A stretch of 7,061 nucleotides of DNA from Comamonas sp. lk. GTDB taxonomy: Bacteria > Pseudomonadota > Gammaproteobacteria > Burkholderiales > Burkholderiaceae_C. Positions 5,702 to 7,061 of the stretch are shown here, piece after piece (the first letter of the stretch is position 1; every line of letters starts with the position of its first letter). The notes below the pieces were generated by a model. That model was given only the letters and a program-made list of their open reading frames with translations. It searched no databases and had not been told where the DNA came from. The position numbers and the translations under genes are program-made. The DNA is taken from NCBI GenBank assembly GCA_945875225.1, contig CAMCJY010000104.1, positions 1-7,061 of the forward strand. Direction: 5' to 3'.

Positions 5702-5724
5702 TAAACTGAACCAAGCTGACGCTA
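5683..5724. repeat. Inverted repeat TAGCGTCA/TGACGCTA around the rfaH -35 box
   Basis: TAGCGTCA (5683-5690) and TGACGCTA (5717-5724) are exact inverted copies of 8 bases separated by 26, and they bracket the TTGACA box. This is the layout expected of a two-site operator, but no regulator is known. The remaining 192-base gap up to the tRNA (5656-5847) holds nothing else I can support. Confidence 0.5.
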
Positions 5725-5847
5725 CCTTTGATCGCAAGCAAACAATGCCGCCATTGCGCGACACGCTGATTACCATTTTGGGAAGTATAAAAGGATTTTG
5801 GCGGTCAAGCGGCAGCAAAAGCGCCGTAGAGACCAAGAGGGAGAATT

Positions 5848-5923
5848 TGGTGGCCTGGGGCGGAATCGAACCACCGACACAAGGATTTTCAATCCTCTGC
5901 TCTACCGACTGAGCTACCGGGCC
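5848..5923 (-). tRNA. tRNA-Phe (anticodon GAA)
   Basis: The minus strand folds as a full 76-base cloverleaf with encoded CCA: acceptor GGCCCGG/CCAGGCC, D-arm GCTC-AGTCGGTA-GAGC, anticodon arm GAGGA-TTGAAAA-TCCTT with anticodon GAA, a 5-base variable loop GTGTC, T-arm GGTGG-TTCGATT-CCGCC, discriminator A and CCA. The U33, the purine-rich 3' side of the loop and the T-loop TTCGATT are all standard. Two positions deviate from a fully paired molecule: C5 faces A68 in the acceptor stem, and G27 pairs with U43 as a wobble in the anticodon stem. In tRNA-Phe of related bacteria, as I recall, these are C-G and G-C. It probably still works. No target-site duplication or integrase suggests use as an attachment site. 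Confidence 0.96.
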
Positions 5924-5933
5924 AGAGCCAGAA

Positions 5934-5942
5934 ATTGTAGCA
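5934..5942 (-). promoter_or_regulatory. Extended -10 promoter of tRNA-Phe
   Basis: TGCTACAAT on the minus strand is a TGn extended -10 element with a 5-of-6 -10 box. The start would be near 5927, leaving a 5' leader of only about 4 bases before the mature tRNA. No -35 is evident at 16-18 bases; TTGCAA is at 13. Confidence 0.5.
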
Positions 5943-5963
5943 CCATAGAAACTTGCAATGGCT

Positions 5964-6022
5964 ATTGCGACTCCCGAGACATAGAACGACTTTGCCGACT
6001 ATATGAAAACGGCTGTCGCAAT
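5964..6022. repeat. Inverted repeat ATTGCGAC/GTCGCAAT in the tRNA-oxidoreductase gap
   Basis: ATTGCGAC (5964-5971) and GTCGCAAT (6015-6022) are exact inverted copies with a 43-base spacer. The left arm also forms a smaller palindrome GCAAT-GGCT-ATTGC at 5955-5968. The spacing is too wide for a simple dimer site, but looping or two operator halves are possible. Confidence 0.4.
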
Positions 6023-6050
6023 TGAACCGTCCAAGATTACTGGGTTCAAT
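6021..6050 (+). promoter_or_regulatory. Candidate promoter/operator of the FAD oxidoreductase gene
   Basis: ATTGAACC (6021-6028) and GGTTCAAT (6043-6050) form an exact 8-base inverted repeat with centres 22 bases apart, about two helical turns. The arms contain TTGAAC (6022-6027) and TTCAAT (6045-6050), a -35/-10 pair with 17-base spacing and 4 of 6 matches each. Transcription would start near 6057, about 53 bases before the ATG. A regulator binding the dyad would cover both boxes. By symmetry the same boxes also face left toward the tRNA. Confidence 0.45.
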
Positions 6051-6109
6051 ACACTGTCGGTTGCCCTAGGGGGCCCCCACTTTCAATCTCTGTAGGAGCA
6101 AGCGCAAAA

Positions 6110-7061
6110 ATGGCCCAATTTCCTGAACGCGCCAAAGTTGTCATCATCGGCCAAGGCGGTATCGTCGGCGCCTCGGTGGCGCACCATTTGATTGAACGTG
6201 GCTGGGACAATATTGTCGGCATCGACAAGTCAGCCATCCCGACCGATGTGGGCTCCACGGCGCACGCCTCTGATTTTTGCTTCAACACGATGCACGATCA
6301 GATGACGATCTTCACCACCAAGTACAGCATTGACTTTTACGAGAAGATGGGCCGCTATGACCGCATTGGCGGTATCGAGGTGGCGCGGGTGGGTGACAAC
6401 GAGCGCATGCAGGAGCTCAAACGCCGCGTGGCTTCGGGCAAGGCATTTGGCAACCGGGTAGAGCTCATCAGCGCCGCCGAGGCCAAGGCCAAAATGCCGC
6501 TGCTGGAGGAGAGCATGGTGCAGGGCGCGCTGTGGGACCCGGATGCGGGCCTGGTCAAACCCCGCTCCCAAATGGTGGCGGGCGAGCTGGTGGACGCCGC
6601 GGTCGCGACCGGCAAGCTGCAGTCCTTTGCCAACACCGCCTGCACCGGATTGCGCATCGAAAACGGCCGCGTCCAGGGCGTAGAAACCACCAAGGGCTTT
6701 ATTGCCGCCGATTACGTGGTGGTTTGCGCCGGCTTGTGGGGCCGCCTGATTGCCAATATGGCGGGGGAAGACCTGCCCATCATGCCGGTGGATCACCCGC
6801 TGACCTTCTTCAAACCCTATCTCGAATTTGCGGGCACCGGCAAGGATATTGGTTACCCCTTGCTGCGCGACCAAGGCAACTCGGCCTACCTGCGCGACAC
6901 GGGTGACCCCAAAACCCCCGAGGGCGGCCAGATCGAATGGGGCTATTACGAAGAGAAGAACCCGCGCATGTGCCATCCGCGCGACTTGCTGGAGAAAGAG
7001 CAGGCCCGCCTGTCGCCTTCGCAGCGCGATCTGGAGCTTGATCAAATCATGGCGCCGCTGG
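6110..7061 (+). CDS. FAD-dependent oxidoreductase, DAO family, dimethylglycine/sarcosine dehydrogenase-like (3' end missing)
   Basis: Probable N-demethylating or amine-oxidising flavoenzyme. 317 residues are visible and the frame is open at the edge. The N-terminal Rossmann motif VVIIGQGGIVGASVAHHL (10-27) binds FAD; it carries one residue more than the usual GGGIVG form. GSTAHAS (48-54) aligns with the STWHAAG motif of dimethylglycine and sarcosine dehydrogenases, so H52 may bind FAD covalently. ADYVVVCAGLWG (200-211) is the second FAD motif, and GALWDPDAGLVKPRSQ (139-154) and MPVDHPLTFF (225-234) are typical of the group. Such proteins often continue for about 800 residues with a folate-binding GcvT-like domain; that part would lie outside. 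AGGAG lies 11 bases before the ATG, a rather long spacing. It is transcribed divergently from tRNA-Phe. The substrate cannot be told from the sequence; methylated glycines or related osmolytes are plausible. Confidence 0.9.
   Translation, partial: MAQFPERAKVVIIGQGGIVGASVAHHLIERGWDNIVGIDKSAIPTDVGSTAHASDFCFNTMHDQMTIFTTKYSIDFYEKMGRYDRIGGIEVARVGDNERMQELKRRVASGKAFGNRVELISAAEAKAKMPLLEESMVQGALWDPDAGLVKPRSQMVAGELVDAAVATGKLQSFANTACTGLRIENGRVQGVETTKGFIAADYVVVCAGLWGRLIANMAGEDLPIMPVDHPLTFFKPYLEFAGTGKDIGYPLLRDQGNSAYLRDTGDPKTPEGGQIEWGYYEEKNPRMCHPRDLLEKEQARLSPSQRDLELDQIMAPL

Noticed and set aside
5791..5889. Direct repeat AAGGATTTT at 5791 and 5881, possible tRNA fragment or attachment site
   Set aside because: Only 9 bases are shared, they come from the anticodon stem rather than the 3' end of the tRNA, and there is no integrase or further match.
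6230..7045. A 271-codon open frame on the minus strand opposite the FAD oxidoreductase
   Set aside because: The plus strand encodes clear FAD motifs throughout; the antisense protein is low-complexity His/Ala/Gly/Val-rich and unlike any family.

Overview
The window looks like chromosomal core-genome DNA from a betaproteobacterium, most likely Burkholderiales and probably Comamonadaceae. The evidence is high G+C, the form of the ribosomal proteins S9 and L13, and the gene order rplM-rpsI-(membrane coiled-coil protein)-bactofilin-erpA facing anmK and an M23 peptidase. I recall this order from that family but could not check it against a database. I see no transposase, integrase, phage gene, CRISPR array or other sign of transfer.

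Left part (1-2416, + strand): the 3' part of a MepM/OapA-like M23 zinc peptidase, truncated by the window edge, then anmK 19 bases later. Both concern peptidoglycan: one cuts cross-links, the other recycles anhydro-MurNAc. anmK meets erpA tail to tail with no intergenic base; the two TGA stops form the palindrome TGATCA.

Middle part (2417-5028, - strand): read in transcription order, rplM and rpsI (4-base ATGA overlap), a strong hairpin, a GTG-started single-pass membrane coiled-coil protein (DUF6776-like), a bactofilin, then erpA. erpA has its own promoter candidate just after the bactofilin stop, overlapped by a match to the IscR type 1 operator. rplM has a structured leader of about 120 bases.

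Right part (5106-7061): rfaH, a NusG-family elongation factor, ends in an intrinsic terminator whose U-tract opens a 24-base homopurine mirror repeat. Upstream of rfaH lie a promoter candidate flanked by an 8-base inverted repeat and a tRNA-Phe(GAA) gene with an acceptor-stem mismatch, both on the - strand. A divergent + strand gene for a DAO-family FAD oxidoreductase (dimethylglycine/sarcosine dehydrogenase-like) starts at 6110 and runs off the edge. The 186 bases between it and the tRNA hold two 8-base inverted repeats, one of which coincides with a possible symmetric promoter.

No clearly new multi-gene system is visible. The most promising leads are the DUF6776-bactofilin pair beside two cell-wall genes, the IscR-like site at erpA, the H-DNA-type mirror repeat, the dyad-rich control region of the oxidoreductase, and the altered tRNA-Phe stem. 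There is no gene-free stretch longer than 300 bases; the three gaps (4897-5154, 5656-5847, 5924-6109) are described in the entries.
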